Source: DATLAN01 sp035527455 | GTDB taxonomy: Bacteria > Planctomycetota > Planctomycetia > Pirellulales > Thermoguttaceae | Assembly: GCA_035527455.1 (NCBI GenBank) | Contig: DATLAN010000281.1 | Coordinates: 1 to 15,548, forward strand | Direction of reading: 5' to 3' | Length of the DNA: 15,548 nucleotides | Part shown: positions 7,023 to 14,750 of the stretch, in pieces | How positions within the stretch are numbered: the stretch's first letter is position 1 | How the letters are laid out: every line of letters starts with the position of its first letter | Position numbers and translations under genes: made by a program | The notes under the pieces: model-generated | Seen by the model: only the letters and a program-made list of their open reading frames with translations | What the model was told of the DNA's origin: nothing | Databases searched by the model: none

Positions 7023-9401
7023 GTGGCTGCCATCGCCGAAACACTGAAAACGGCCGTCGGCGAGCATCGAACCGGCCGGCTGGATCGCGCCGAGGAACTC
7101 TATCGCCGTGTCCTGCGGGCCGATCCGGGACACGCCGACGCGTTGCACCTTCTCGGCGTGCTCGCCCATCAAAAGGGTGAGCATCAAGCCGCCGTCGACA
7201 TGATCCGCCGAGCCATCGCCGCGAATCCGCGGATTCCCCCGTTCTTCAGCAATCTGGGCCTGGCCTACGCGGCCTTGCACCGACTCGACGACGCGACGGC
7301 CAGCTACCGGCAAGCCTTGCAGCTCGCCCCGAATTACGCCGAGGCGCATTACAACCTGGGCAATGTCCTGAAGGATCAAGGCCGGCTGGACGACGCGGCC
7401 GACTGCTATCGGCGGGCCGTGCAAATCAAACCGGACTACGCCGCGGCGCACAACAACCTGGGGACGCTATGGAAGACCCAAGGACGGCTCGACGATGCGG
7501 CGGCCAGCTACCGCCGGGCCCTGCAAGTCTGTCCCGATTTCGCCGAGGCCCATGCCAACCTGGGCGTTGTCTTCCAGGATCGAGGCGAGTACGACGAAGC
7601 GGCAGCCTGCTACCGCCGGGCGTTGGAACTGCAACCCGACAACCCCGCGACCCTCTACGACCTGGGCCTGGCCCTGCAAAACCAGGAACAACTCGATGAG
7701 GCGATCGTCGCGTACGAGCGGGCGCTGCAAATCCGGCCCGATTACGCCGAGGCGCACAGCAATCTCGGCGCGGCTCTCCAGATGCAGGGCCGGTTCGACG
7801 AAGCCGAGACGCACTACCGCCGCGCGCTGCAAATCAATCCGGATTACGCCGAAGCGTACAGCAACCTGGGCGCCGTCTTGGTGGCGCAGAGCCGACACGA
7901 GGAAGCCGCCGCCAACTACCGGCAAGCCCTGCGGCTCAGTCCGAGCTACGCGGCGGCCCACAACAACCTGGGCCACGTTCTGGCCGCGCAGGGCAAGCTC
8001 GAGGAAGCCGCGGCCGGCTATCGCCGCGCCCTGCGCATCGAGCCCGACCATGCGACGTGGGAGCTGCGCATCGCCACGCTCTACCCGCCCGTGTTCCGGA
8101 GCAACGACCACATCGACGAGTATCGTGCCCGGTTGCTCGCCGACATCGAGCGATTCTCTCAGCGCAACCTGCGAATTCCGTTGGTGGAATTCTCCACCTG
8201 CGGAAGTCAGCCCCCGTTCGTCCTGATGTACCACGGCCGAAACGACCGCCCGATCAAAGCGGCCTACGCGGGCATTTTCCGGCACTGTTTTCCTGAAGAA
8301 GGGCCTCCGGTCGGCAGCGGGCGGCCACGCGTCGGATTCGTCGTGACCGATCGACACGAGGGAATCTTCCTGCAGGCCCTGCGAGGTCTGCTCCAGCGGA
8401 TCAACACCGAGTTGATGGAAGTGGTCGTGGTCTGCTCGCGGGGCGGACTGCCCAAACTGAGCGAGGCGATTCGGCGAGAGTCCATCCGATTCCTGGCCAT
8501 GCCCGAACGGTTCGACCGCATCGTGGAGACGATCCGCGAAGCGCGTTTCGATCTGCTCTACCACTGGGAGGTCGGCACCGACGCGGTGAACTATTTCCTG
8601 CCTTTCTGCCGGCTCGCAGCGATCCAATGTACTTCGGCGGGCATTCCGGCCACCTCGGGCATTCCCGCCATGGACTACTATCTCTCGCACGAACTCTGGG
8701 AAAGCGACCGGTCGGATCAGTACTATACGGAGACGCTCGTTCGCACCAGGACGAACCTGGCCTATCCCCACCGGGTCGCTTTGCCCGACTCGCCCAAGAA
8801 GCGGGAAAACTTCGGCTTCTCCGCGAAGGAACACCTCTATCTCTGTGCCCAACGGATCGAGAAATTCCACCCGGACTTCGACACGGTGCTGGCCGGGATC
8901 GTGCGGCGGGATTCAGCGGCGAGGGTCGTGATCGTGGAAGACGAACTCGGGTACGCGGCTGCCGCCTTGCGCCGCCGCTTCGAAGCGACGATTCCCGACG
9001 CGCTGGATCGGATCGTCTTCCTGCCCTGCCAGCCGTTCTCGGACTATCTCGGTCTGGTGGCGGCGTCCGACGTGCTGCTGGACACGATGCACTACAACGG
9101 GGGAACCACCACGTACCAGGGCTTCGCGCTGGGCAAACCGATCGTCACCCTGCCCACGCGACTGCACGCCGGGCGGACCGTCTACGCATGCTACCGGCGC
9201 ATGGGAATCACGGACTGCATCGCTGAAGATCCGGAAGATTATGTCGAGATCGCCGTCCGCCTGGGAGCCGACGCCGATTACCGGGCGAGCGTTTCCGGGC
9301 AGATTCGGGCGGCCGGTTGCCTGCTTTTCGAAGACGAGCGGGCAGTGCGGGAATTGGAGGAAATCTTCTTGAAGTTAATAGCCGAGGCACGTGCACGATG
9401 A
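7023..9401 (+). CDS. TPR protein with GT41/OGT-like glycosyltransferase domain, paralogue 3 (10 TPRs)
   Basis: Predicted cytoplasmic O-glycosyltransferase, 792 aa. The GTG start at 7023 is supported by AAAGGA 6 nt upstream and by an N-terminus colinear with paralogue 1 (MAAIAETLKTAVGEHRTG against MPTIPEALTVAVQYHQAG). Ten TPR units fill 1-341 and the transferase region is 342-792. Key sites: H445 in HEGIF, AAIQCTSAGIPATSGIPAMD at 532-551, K614 in IEKFHP and LLDTMHYNGGTTTYQG at 685-700. All OGT-like positions seen in the sister genes are kept, so nothing suggests it is inactive. The stop overlaps an ATG (ATGA at 9398-9401) in the frame of the following methyltransferase gene, though that gene more probably starts at 9446. 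The TPR part differs from its sisters in unit number while the catalytic part is collinear. Confidence 0.88.
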   Translation: MAAIAETLKTAVGEHRTGRLDRAEELYRRVLRADPGHADALHLLGVLAHQKGEHQAAVDMIRRAIAANPRIPPFFSNLGLAYAALHRLDDATASYRQALQLAPNYAEAHYNLGNVLKDQGRLDDAADCYRRAVQIKPDYAAAHNNLGTLWKTQGRLDDAAASYRRALQVCPDFAEAHANLGVVFQDRGEYDEAAACYRRALELQPDNPATLYDLGLALQNQEQLDEAIVAYERALQIRPDYAEAHSNLGAALQMQGRFDEAETHYRRALQINPDYAEAYSNLGAVLVAQSRHEEAAANYRQALRLSPSYAAAHNNLGHVLAAQGKLEEAAAGYRRALRIEPDHATWELRIATLYPPVFRSNDHIDEYRARLLADIERFSQRNLRIPLVEFSTCGSQPPFVLMYHGRNDRPIKAAYAGIFRHCFPEEGPPVGSGRPRVGFVVTDRHEGIFLQALRGLLQRINTELMEVVVVCSRGGLPKLSEAIRRESIRFLAMPERFDRIVETIREARFDLLYHWEVGTDAVNYFLPFCRLAAIQCTSAGIPATSGIPAMDYYLSHELWESDRSDQYYTETLVRTRTNLAYPHRVALPDSPKKRENFGFSAKEHLYLCAQRIEKFHPDFDTVLAGIVRRDSAARVVIVEDELGYAAAALRRRFEATIPDALDRIVFLPCQPFSDYLGLVAASDVLLDTMHYNGGTTTYQGFALGKPIVTLPTRLHAGRTVYACYRRMGITDCIAEDPEDYVEIAVRLGADADYRASVSGQIRAAGCLLFEDERAVRELEEIFLKLIAEARAR

Positions 9402-9445
9402 ACCCGACCACCCCCTGCGCTCCTCCCCGACCAAGGAGTTCGACG

Positions 9446-10546
9446 ATGAACCACCCCGGCGAGTTTCTCGACCATCTTCTCACGCAGTTTCTGGTGAAGG
9501 TGCACGAACGGACCGAGAACAACTACGACGCGATGCGGTTCTCCTACGACGGCGTCGACCGGTCCAGCCAATACAACGTCACCGAACACAAGAATTACCT
9601 GCGTTTTCTGATGAACCATCACGAGGCTCTCTACCGTGCGTATTGCCTCCTGGAGGACGAACCGTCGCGAAAGACGTTCCTCGATCTGATCTTGTTCAGA
9701 TTGGTCGGCCATCTGCACATGAAGCTGGACACCAACAACGCCGCCCACTGGGATCTCCGCGATCGGGCCCGACGGATGGATTGCGTGCCGTCGACGATCA
9801 CCTATACGGGCCTGTTCGGACCGCTGCGACACTATGAAAACGTTTCCTTCGACGGCGAGATGCTCAACGTCGATTGCTGGCAGGGCAGCATCGTCTGGAG
9901 TTTCCTCATCCGACAGTACTATCTCGAAAGAAACGGCACCGCGGTGAGGCCGGAGCCTGGCGACTACGTCATCGACGCGGGGGCCTGCTTCGGCGATACG
10001 TCGCTGGCGTTCGCCTGCTCGGTCGGTCCCCAGGGGCGCGTGTTCGCGTTCGAGGTTCTCGGCACCCACCTGGACATCATCCGCCACAACGTCGCCCAAA
10101 ACCCCGCCCTGGCCGACCGCATCGTCTTGGTGCCCTACGGTTTGGCCGACCGGTGCAATCCGTCGGCACAGCCCATCCAAACGAATGGCGTGCTCGCCCC
10201 GGGCTTCTCGCTGCAGAGCATGCCCGATGAAGCATCGATTCCGGTGACCACCATCGACCGTCTTGTCGAGTCCGGCGATATCGAGCGGGTCGACTTCATC
10301 AAGATGGATATCGAGGGCTACGAACTGAAGGCCCTGCGCGGCGCCACCCGGACCCTCTGCCGCTTCCGGCCCAAGCTGGCCATCTCCGTCTATCATCGAG
10401 CGGCGGACCTCTACGAGATCCCCACCTTCCTTTCCCGGCTCGGACTGGGCTACAAGCTGTTCATCGAGCACTACACGATCCACGCCGAGGAAACGATCCT
10501 GTACGCGATCGCGCCGAAAGACTCCTCGATGTCATCCGATTGTTGA
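9446..10546 (+). CDS. FkbM family SAM-dependent methyltransferase
   Basis: Methyltransferase of 366 aa. The Rossmann SAM-binding motif is VIDAGACFGD (175-184) followed by the acidic residue in GRVFAFE (197-203). The FkbM signature VDFIKMDIEGYELKALRGA is at 282-300, and RPKLAISVYHRAADL is at 308-322. About 170 N-terminal residues (HHEALYRAYCLLEDEPSRKTF and after) precede the catalytic domain, more than in minimal FkbM proteins; I do not recognise them as a domain. The ATG at 9446 is chosen because AAGGAG lies 7 nt upstream; the in-frame ATG at 9398, overlapping the previous stop, would add 16 Pro/Arg-rich residues. Family members O-methylate sugars or other small hydroxylated groups. Placed right after three glycosyltransferases, this one may methylate the glycan they install (inference). 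It appears to be the last gene of the block. Confidence 0.88.
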   Translation: MNHPGEFLDHLLTQFLVKVHERTENNYDAMRFSYDGVDRSSQYNVTEHKNYLRFLMNHHEALYRAYCLLEDEPSRKTFLDLILFRLVGHLHMKLDTNNAAHWDLRDRARRMDCVPSTITYTGLFGPLRHYENVSFDGEMLNVDCWQGSIVWSFLIRQYYLERNGTAVRPEPGDYVIDAGACFGDTSLAFACSVGPQGRVFAFEVLGTHLDIIRHNVAQNPALADRIVLVPYGLADRCNPSAQPIQTNGVLAPGFSLQSMPDEASIPVTTIDRLVESGDIERVDFIKMDIEGYELKALRGATRTLCRFRPKLAISVYHRAADLYEIPTFLSRLGLGYKLFIEHYTIHAEETILYAIAPKDSSMSSDC

Positions 10547-10800
10547 TCGCATCGTTTGCGTGCCCTCGAAAATGTCTCACGAGTTCTCGGTGTTTCGAAA
10601 GACGAGATGAGTTCCTCGGACCGGCATACCCGCGCAGGGCGTCGTTGGGGCTCACCGCCGGTCTTGCCCCGAGATACGAACCTGTTCTTGGACGCACACG
10701 GGGATTTCCACGGAACGCCGAACAAGGCGATGCATCCGGGTCGGTTCACCACCTCGCCGAGCCTACGAATCCACCCTTTCGTCGCTCGGTGACGGCCTAC
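10547..10800. other. Intergenic stretch without a convincing gene
   Basis: This stretch separates the methyltransferase from the lipoprotein promoter. Two overlapping short open frames cross it (96 and 78 codons), neither with a ribosome site or recognisable product. One contains PNKAMHPG, a string that resembles short conceptual proteins often annotated in planctomycete intergenic repeats (from memory, unverified). GACCGGC (10619-10625) and GCCGGTC (10657-10663) could form a 7-bp stem with a long loop; no T-run follows. No other structure was recognised. Confidence 0.5.
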
Positions 10801-10828
10801 TTGACCAGGAATGGGTGTTTGCTATACT
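10801..10828 (+). promoter_or_regulatory. Sigma-70-like promoter for the lipoprotein pair
   Basis: TTGACC (10801-10806) and TATACT (10823-10828) are separated by 16 bp, each matching the sigma-70 consensus at 5 of 6 positions. TGC directly before TATACT gives an extended -10. Transcription would start near 10835, leaving a leader of about 140 nt before the ATG at 10975. Confidence 0.7.
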
Positions 10829-10838
10829 GATCGGTGAA

Positions 10839-10957
10839 TCGGCTTCTACCTCCCGACCGGATGACCATGAACGATTCCGGCCCGTCGAAGCCGAAATCTC
10901 GCGCGTGACACTTCAGCGTGCGCACGCTGTTGTTCGTGTGTGAAGCAAGTATGCTTC
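10839..10957 (+). promoter_or_regulatory. Hairpin-rich 5' leader with a 16-bp perfect palindrome
   Basis: Three elements lie in the leader. First, TCGGCTTC (10839-10846) pairs with GAAGCCGA (10887-10894), enclosing CCGGA (10857-10861) with TCCGG (10876-10880). Second, CAGCGTGCGCACGCTG (10914-10929) is a perfect 16-bp palindrome, the form expected of a site for a dimeric regulator or an RNA hairpin. Third, GAAGCA (10942-10947) pairs with TGCTTC (10952-10957) around the tetraloop AGTA, ending 3 nt before the ribosome site. I do not recognise a known riboswitch class. Confidence 0.5.
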
Positions 10958-10960
10958 TTG

Positions 10961-10970
10961 TAAGGAGGTG
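10961..10970 (+). promoter_or_regulatory. Strong ribosome binding site fixing the lipoprotein start
   Basis: TAAGGAGGTG is nearly a full anti-16S match. AAGGAGG ends 6 nt before ATG 10975, which begins a classical lipoprotein signal peptide. The same frame is open 57 bp further upstream, but that extension has no site and would bury the signal peptide. Confidence 0.85.
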
Positions 10971-10974
10971 CGTC

Positions 10975-13071
10975 ATGAAGAACTGTGCGATTTGGCCCCT
11001 GGTGCTTGTGCTGGCCGTCTTGACGGGGTGTGGCGAAAAAGAACTCGACACGACTGCTCCGTCGCAAGCGCCGGCTCCCGTCGCGGAAAAAGTACTCACC
11101 GTGGCGGAAAAGGTAATCACCAACTCCTTTGGCATGAAGATGGTGTTGATCCCGCCAGGTGAGTTCATGATGGGCAGCCCGGAGAACGAGAAAGACCGGG
11201 AAGATGGGGAAAAGCAACATCGGGTGCGCATCACGAAGGCGTTCTATCTGGGCGTGTATGAGGTAACGGTGGAGGACTTCCGTCGATTTGTCGATGCCAC
11301 CGGGTACAAGACGGATGCAGAGAGGATCGGATTTGGTCGCTATGCTTTACCGTTGGAGCAAAGGGACATTGACACGTTGGGCACCTGGCGGAATCATCCC
11401 GCCTTCAACCAGGAGGATAACCATCCTGTAGTGAATGTGAGTTGGAATGACGCGGTGGCGTATTGTGAGTGGATCAGCGATAAGGAAGGGCAAACGTATC
11501 GCTTGCCGACAGAAGCGGAGTGGGAGTATGCCTGTAGAGCGGGAACGACGACACGCTATTATCATGGTGACGACGAAGAGGGCTTGACGGAATTCGAGAA
11601 CGTGGCGGATGCTGCGGCGAAGGAGAAAAAGGGTTTTGAGTGGGCGTTGACGTCGAGTGACGGTTACGTGTTCACGTCGCCCGTCGGTAGTTTTCGCCCA
11701 AACGGTTTCGGTTTATACGACATGCACGGCAACGTACGCGAGTGGTGTCAGGACGGGGCCGACGACAATGACTACTATGAGAGTTCACCTACGCACGATC
11801 CAATGGGACCTGCGTCTGGCGAGTACCGCGTGTGTCGCGGCGGCAACTGGTCGTGCGCGCCGATGTATTGTCGCTCAGCGGCGCGCAACTGTTGTTTCCT
11901 TCCGAACGACCGGTTCGACCACACCGGGTTCCGCCTGGCCGCAGTTCCGGTGAATGCATCCCGCAGGGAAGAAGCCCAACCAGAGGACGCGGGGGGGCGA
12001 TCCACTGCGCCTACTTTTGCAGATGATGTACCGGAAGACGTGCGCGAAGTTGTGAAAGTGTTTCTGTCTTCATACGAAGAAGGGGACGCCGAGCGCGCCT
12101 ATGCGTGTCTCGAAACGCCCCGCGAGAAGTTGCTACTGGTTAATGCGTTCTCCGCCGCCCAAATCCCAATCATGAATCCAAAGGTCAGACTCATCAACGA
12201 TGCACAACTACAGATCGAGTATGAAATGCCACATCCCGGCGATATAATCGTGGCTGTGCTTGAGGGGGGCGAAGACATTGAGTTAGTGAAGCGGAACCTG
12301 CGAGAATTACGGACGGTGTCAGAATGCGTTAGCAAGACGGAGACTTGGTCCGTTGTCAGAGATGAAGGGGCCCCAAAACTCGACTACGGAGACAAGGGAG
12401 TTCTGAAGTTCGCGTACAAGGTGGGCGGAGATGTACATCGCTACACGATGGAGGTCCAGTCACGACAGTACCTTGACGAGGGCAAGGGCCCTCTGACTGT
12501 GCGGAGTACCGGCCTGATGGCTTATTACGTGACCAGCTTTAACGTTCCAGAACAAGGCCCCGAGGTCGAGAGCTTGATGTCCGAGATTCTCCCCAAGTTA
12601 GTGAACAGACTGGTGGAGGTTGCGCATCCCAGCTTCACGATAAAGGTCCCGGTAGGGTGGACAGACATCCTGAAGCGTGCAGGTCAACCGGAGGAGGATA
12701 CGGTCGTATTCGTCCACAGGACTGCTGGCTTTGTCATCGTGACGAAGGAATTGATAATCGCCGAGAGCAGGGCCCTAAAAGACAAGCCCGATTCCGAGGT
12801 TCTTTCCGTGGCGCACCTAGAAGGCAGGGATGAGAGAACAGACAAGGTGATTGATACCGGGGACAGCACTGTTGGGGGTGTGCCTGCGAAGTTCATGACG
12901 CAGACCGGCACGTTCATGGGAGAAGATAAGCAGCGCATGGTCAGATACGTCTTCATTTACGAGAAGGTTCTTTACAGCTTGAAGGTCGGCTGTCAGGACG
13001 CCCAGTTCGACGCTACCTACGATCTGCTGATGCGGATCAAGAACAGCTTTCGGTTCCGCAAACGATATTGA
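10975..13071 (+). CDS. Lipoprotein with FGE/SUMF1-type domain and C-terminal PsbP/NTF2-like regions
   Basis: Exported lipid-anchored protein of 698 aa. The signal peptide has a hydrophobic core (about 6-16) and lipobox VLTGC, so C19 would be lipidated. The formylglycine-generating-enzyme/SUMF1 domain spans about 50-325: NSFGMKMVLIPPGEFMMGSP (50-69), HPVVNVSWNDAVAYCEW (150-166), RLPTEAEWEYACRAG (176-190), GLYDMHGNVREW (246-257) and RVCRGGNWSCAPMYCRSAAR (285-304). C294 and C299 have the GG-x3-C-x4-C spacing of the copper-binding cysteine pair in true FGE (C336/C341 in human). A region at 350-460 (VREVVKVFLSSYEEGDAERAYAC) looks like an NTF2/SnoaL-type start, and 552-694 (FTIKVPVGW to IKNSFRF) has the look of a PsbP/DcrB-like fold; both calls are weak. 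The substrate is unknown. An envelope location argues against a role in cytoplasmic sulfatase maturation. GC and codon use are lower than in the upstream glycosyltransferase block. It has its own promoter and a strong ribosome site. Confidence 0.8.
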   Translation: MKNCAIWPLVLVLAVLTGCGEKELDTTAPSQAPAPVAEKVLTVAEKVITNSFGMKMVLIPPGEFMMGSPENEKDREDGEKQHRVRITKAFYLGVYEVTVEDFRRFVDATGYKTDAERIGFGRYALPLEQRDIDTLGTWRNHPAFNQEDNHPVVNVSWNDAVAYCEWISDKEGQTYRLPTEAEWEYACRAGTTTRYYHGDDEEGLTEFENVADAAAKEKKGFEWALTSSDGYVFTSPVGSFRPNGFGLYDMHGNVREWCQDGADDNDYYESSPTHDPMGPASGEYRVCRGGNWSCAPMYCRSAARNCCFLPNDRFDHTGFRLAAVPVNASRREEAQPEDAGGRSTAPTFADDVPEDVREVVKVFLSSYEEGDAERAYACLETPREKLLLVNAFSAAQIPIMNPKVRLINDAQLQIEYEMPHPGDIIVAVLEGGEDIELVKRNLRELRTVSECVSKTETWSVVRDEGAPKLDYGDKGVLKFAYKVGGDVHRYTMEVQSRQYLDEGKGPLTVRSTGLMAYYVTSFNVPEQGPEVESLMSEILPKLVNRLVEVAHPSFTIKVPVGWTDILKRAGQPEEDTVVFVHRTAGFVIVTKELIIAESRALKDKPDSEVLSVAHLEGRDERTDKVIDTGDSTVGGVPAKFMTQTGTFMGEDKQRMVRYVFIYEKVLYSLKVGCQDAQFDATYDLLMRIKNSFRFRKRY

Positions 13072-13131
13072 TGATTTGCACTCGACAACTGGCCGTAAAC
13101 AGCAAGCACGGGAGAGTGAGAGGGCTGAAGC

Positions 13132-14229
13132 ATGAAGTCATCCATCGTCGTATTGAGTGTGGCAGTTCTCTGTCTGGGATGTAAACAACAACCGGCAACA
13201 CAGAAGAGCCCAGGGAAACCTACAGCGCAGGAGAAGTCGCCAGCCATCACTGGCGACATAGATCTGCAACGAGGCACGACAGAGAGAGGGACGCCGAAAT
13301 CAATTCGGAGCCTCAGGGACCCTGGCATCGCTCCCGGTATCGCTGATGCCATCGCACGGGCCGATAGGCCGAGCTTCATGGACCTCGAAGTGCTAGAGTC
13401 TGCTGCTCGGCACCTAAGAGAGAAAGGGCACGACGATGCCGCTGCCGCCGTGCTCAAGGCAGTTTTCCGCTTGTGTGCTCGCGCCATGGAGGACGAAGTG
13501 ACTGGTCTTATTAATATTGACGCGGCAAGTTACTTTGCAGACCGGGCGCTTGAGGAAGATAGACAGTCCATTCGAGGCGCGCTCCGGTCTATCCTTGGAG
13601 AAGCAGAGGGGGACGAGGCGTTTCGGTCATTCAGTAAAGTGCTACGGCAATGGCAGAGTGACGCGCGCGGGGTCACTCCCCAGCTTGAAACGTTGATTTC
13701 GAGAATCCCACAAGCGGATGTGGCTTCGCTTGACCGGGAAACTGCGAGGTTCTGGCGGTTGCAGTACGAATTGAAACATACCGAGGAAAAGACAACACAA
13801 CCGGCACTCGTACAGCTAGAGCAGCCACTTGTAGCTGCGTTGCGGAAGTACGTCGAAGTACCTTACGAGGCTATCCGAACTGGGGCAATATCTCCCGAGC
13901 AAAAAACGCAGCTGCGCGAAGGCTTTAAGCTAGCTCAGAACTACACGTTTAGCCACTCCGGGAACCCGTGGGGTGAATACCTAACGGTTTACGGACGAGA
14001 ATGTTTGTACCCATCCTACAATTCTGAGGCGCGTTCTGAGTGGCTGGCTCGGGCAGTGCAAGGATGGCCAAAGAAGCAGGCCACTCTTACCAGAAGGCTC
14101 CTCGTAGCACTGGAGAAAGGAATGTCGGGCATCGAGGAGCGCGATGTCGTGTTAGAGGCAATCTGGCGCGATCTCGTCGAGTTGTCGACGGCCACTGGGG
14201 AAAGTCGGAGTCAGCGTGAACGCAAGTAG
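13132..14229 (+). CDS. Lipoprotein of unknown function
   Basis: A 365-aa protein I do not recognise. The N-terminus is a lipoprotein signal (MKSSIVVLSVAVLCLGC), giving lipidated C17, then a low-complexity Lys/Pro/Gln/Thr-rich linker to about residue 45. The rest is mostly helical and charged (for example LESAARHLREKGHDDAAAAVLKAVFRLCARAM, here about 87-118 in two helices), with no catalytic motif seen. It starts 60 bp after the FGE-domain lipoprotein and is probably co-transcribed with it, since both are exported lipoproteins of similar, lower GC. The ribosome site is weak (GAGAGGG upstream of ATG 13132). It could be a partner or scaffold for the first lipoprotein; this is inference from position only. 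Confidence 0.7.
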   Translation: MKSSIVVLSVAVLCLGCKQQPATQKSPGKPTAQEKSPAITGDIDLQRGTTERGTPKSIRSLRDPGIAPGIADAIARADRPSFMDLEVLESAARHLREKGHDDAAAAVLKAVFRLCARAMEDEVTGLINIDAASYFADRALEEDRQSIRGALRSILGEAEGDEAFRSFSKVLRQWQSDARGVTPQLETLISRIPQADVASLDRETARFWRLQYELKHTEEKTTQPALVQLEQPLVAALRKYVEVPYEAIRTGAISPEQKTQLREGFKLAQNYTFSHSGNPWGEYLTVYGRECLYPSYNSEARSEWLARAVQGWPKKQATLTRRLLVALEKGMSGIEERDVVLEAIWRDLVELSTATGESRSQRERK

Positions 14230-14422
14230 GACACGCCATAACGGCGATTAATGGCCACTGTTCGGTCAGCGACTTTGACCTTCATTCGTAGCGAGAGCAA
14301 TTGGCGGCGCAGCGAGAGCGTTTCAAAAAACGACCGCATGATGACCCATCGGACCGTCCGCCCGGGCGACGCTGCTGCACGGAACACGGACTTGCGACAG
14401 CCGTCGACCTCTGCTGGGACCG
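14230..14422. other. Convergent intergenic region
   Basis: The plus-strand lipoprotein and the minus-strand small gene end on either side. The only structure seen is a 9-bp direct repeat AGCGAGAGC (14290-14298 and 14311-14319, 21 bp apart) and an A6 run at 14325-14330. No clear stem precedes a T-run on either strand, so the terminators are not identified. Overlapping open frames here have no ribosome site or family resemblance. Confidence 0.4.
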
Positions 14423-14725
14423 TCAGAGGCTCGCCCGCTTGCGAATATACTCCGAGACCACGTCCCTGGCGTACTGGAGCACCTGGTCGGGAGGGTCGCC
14501 CGGATCGCACATCTCGGGCGTCTCGATGATGTCGGCCACCATCTCGTCCCACCACGGGGCGTCCATGAGTTGCCTGCATGCCTCGCGGTTGAGGTCCGCT
14601 GCGTCCAACTCCTCGGCCGTCGGGGCATCGAATCCGATGCCCACTTCACCGTCGGGCCCCCTGTCGTTGAGATAGACCCTCTGCCGCAGCCAGTTCATGA
14701 TCGCCCGTAGCTCGTCAGGGGTCAC
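14423..14725 (-). CDS. Small acidic protein of unknown function
   Basis: A 100-aa, Asp/Glu-rich soluble protein (MTPDELRAIMNWLRQRVYLN... to ...SEYIRKRASL) with no signal peptide or membrane segment and no family I recognise. It contains APWWDEMVADIIETPEM in the middle. The GTG start at 14725 is supported by GGAGGAGG on the minus strand 7 nt upstream (14740-14733). It begins 25 bp after the CGGC-domain gene ends, on the same strand, so the two are probably one operon. A real gene is likely because of the strong ribosome site and tight spacing; no function is proposed. Confidence 0.65.
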   Translation of the reverse strand: MTPDELRAIMNWLRQRVYLNDRGPDGEVGIGFDAPTAEELDAADLNREACRQLMDAPWWDEMVADIIETPEMCDPGDPPDQVLQYARDVVSEYIRKRASL

Positions 14726-14750
14726 GGCAAGTCCTCCTCCACGCCAAAGC

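Noticed and set aside
3975..7451. A 1158-codon open frame on the minus strand across paralogues 1-3
   Set aside because: It is a mirror of strongly G/C-biased codons on the plus strand. The plus strand carries clear TPR and GT41 motifs, and the antisense product shows only low-complexity R/V/Q/G-rich repeats echoing the TPR period.
9317..9445. Longer N-terminus for the FkbM methyltransferase
   Set aside because: It overlaps the end of paralogue 3 and encodes low-complexity Pro/Arg-rich sequence; AAGGAG sits before ATG 9446.
10556..10792. Short open frame containing PNKAMHPG
   Set aside because: No ribosome site or domain; a similar string is recalled from planctomycete intergenic repeats, so it is more likely repeat DNA than a gene.
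14251..14675. Several short plus-strand frames opposite the small acidic gene
   Set aside because: No ribosome sites or motifs; they shadow the minus-strand gene, which has GGAGGAGG before its start.
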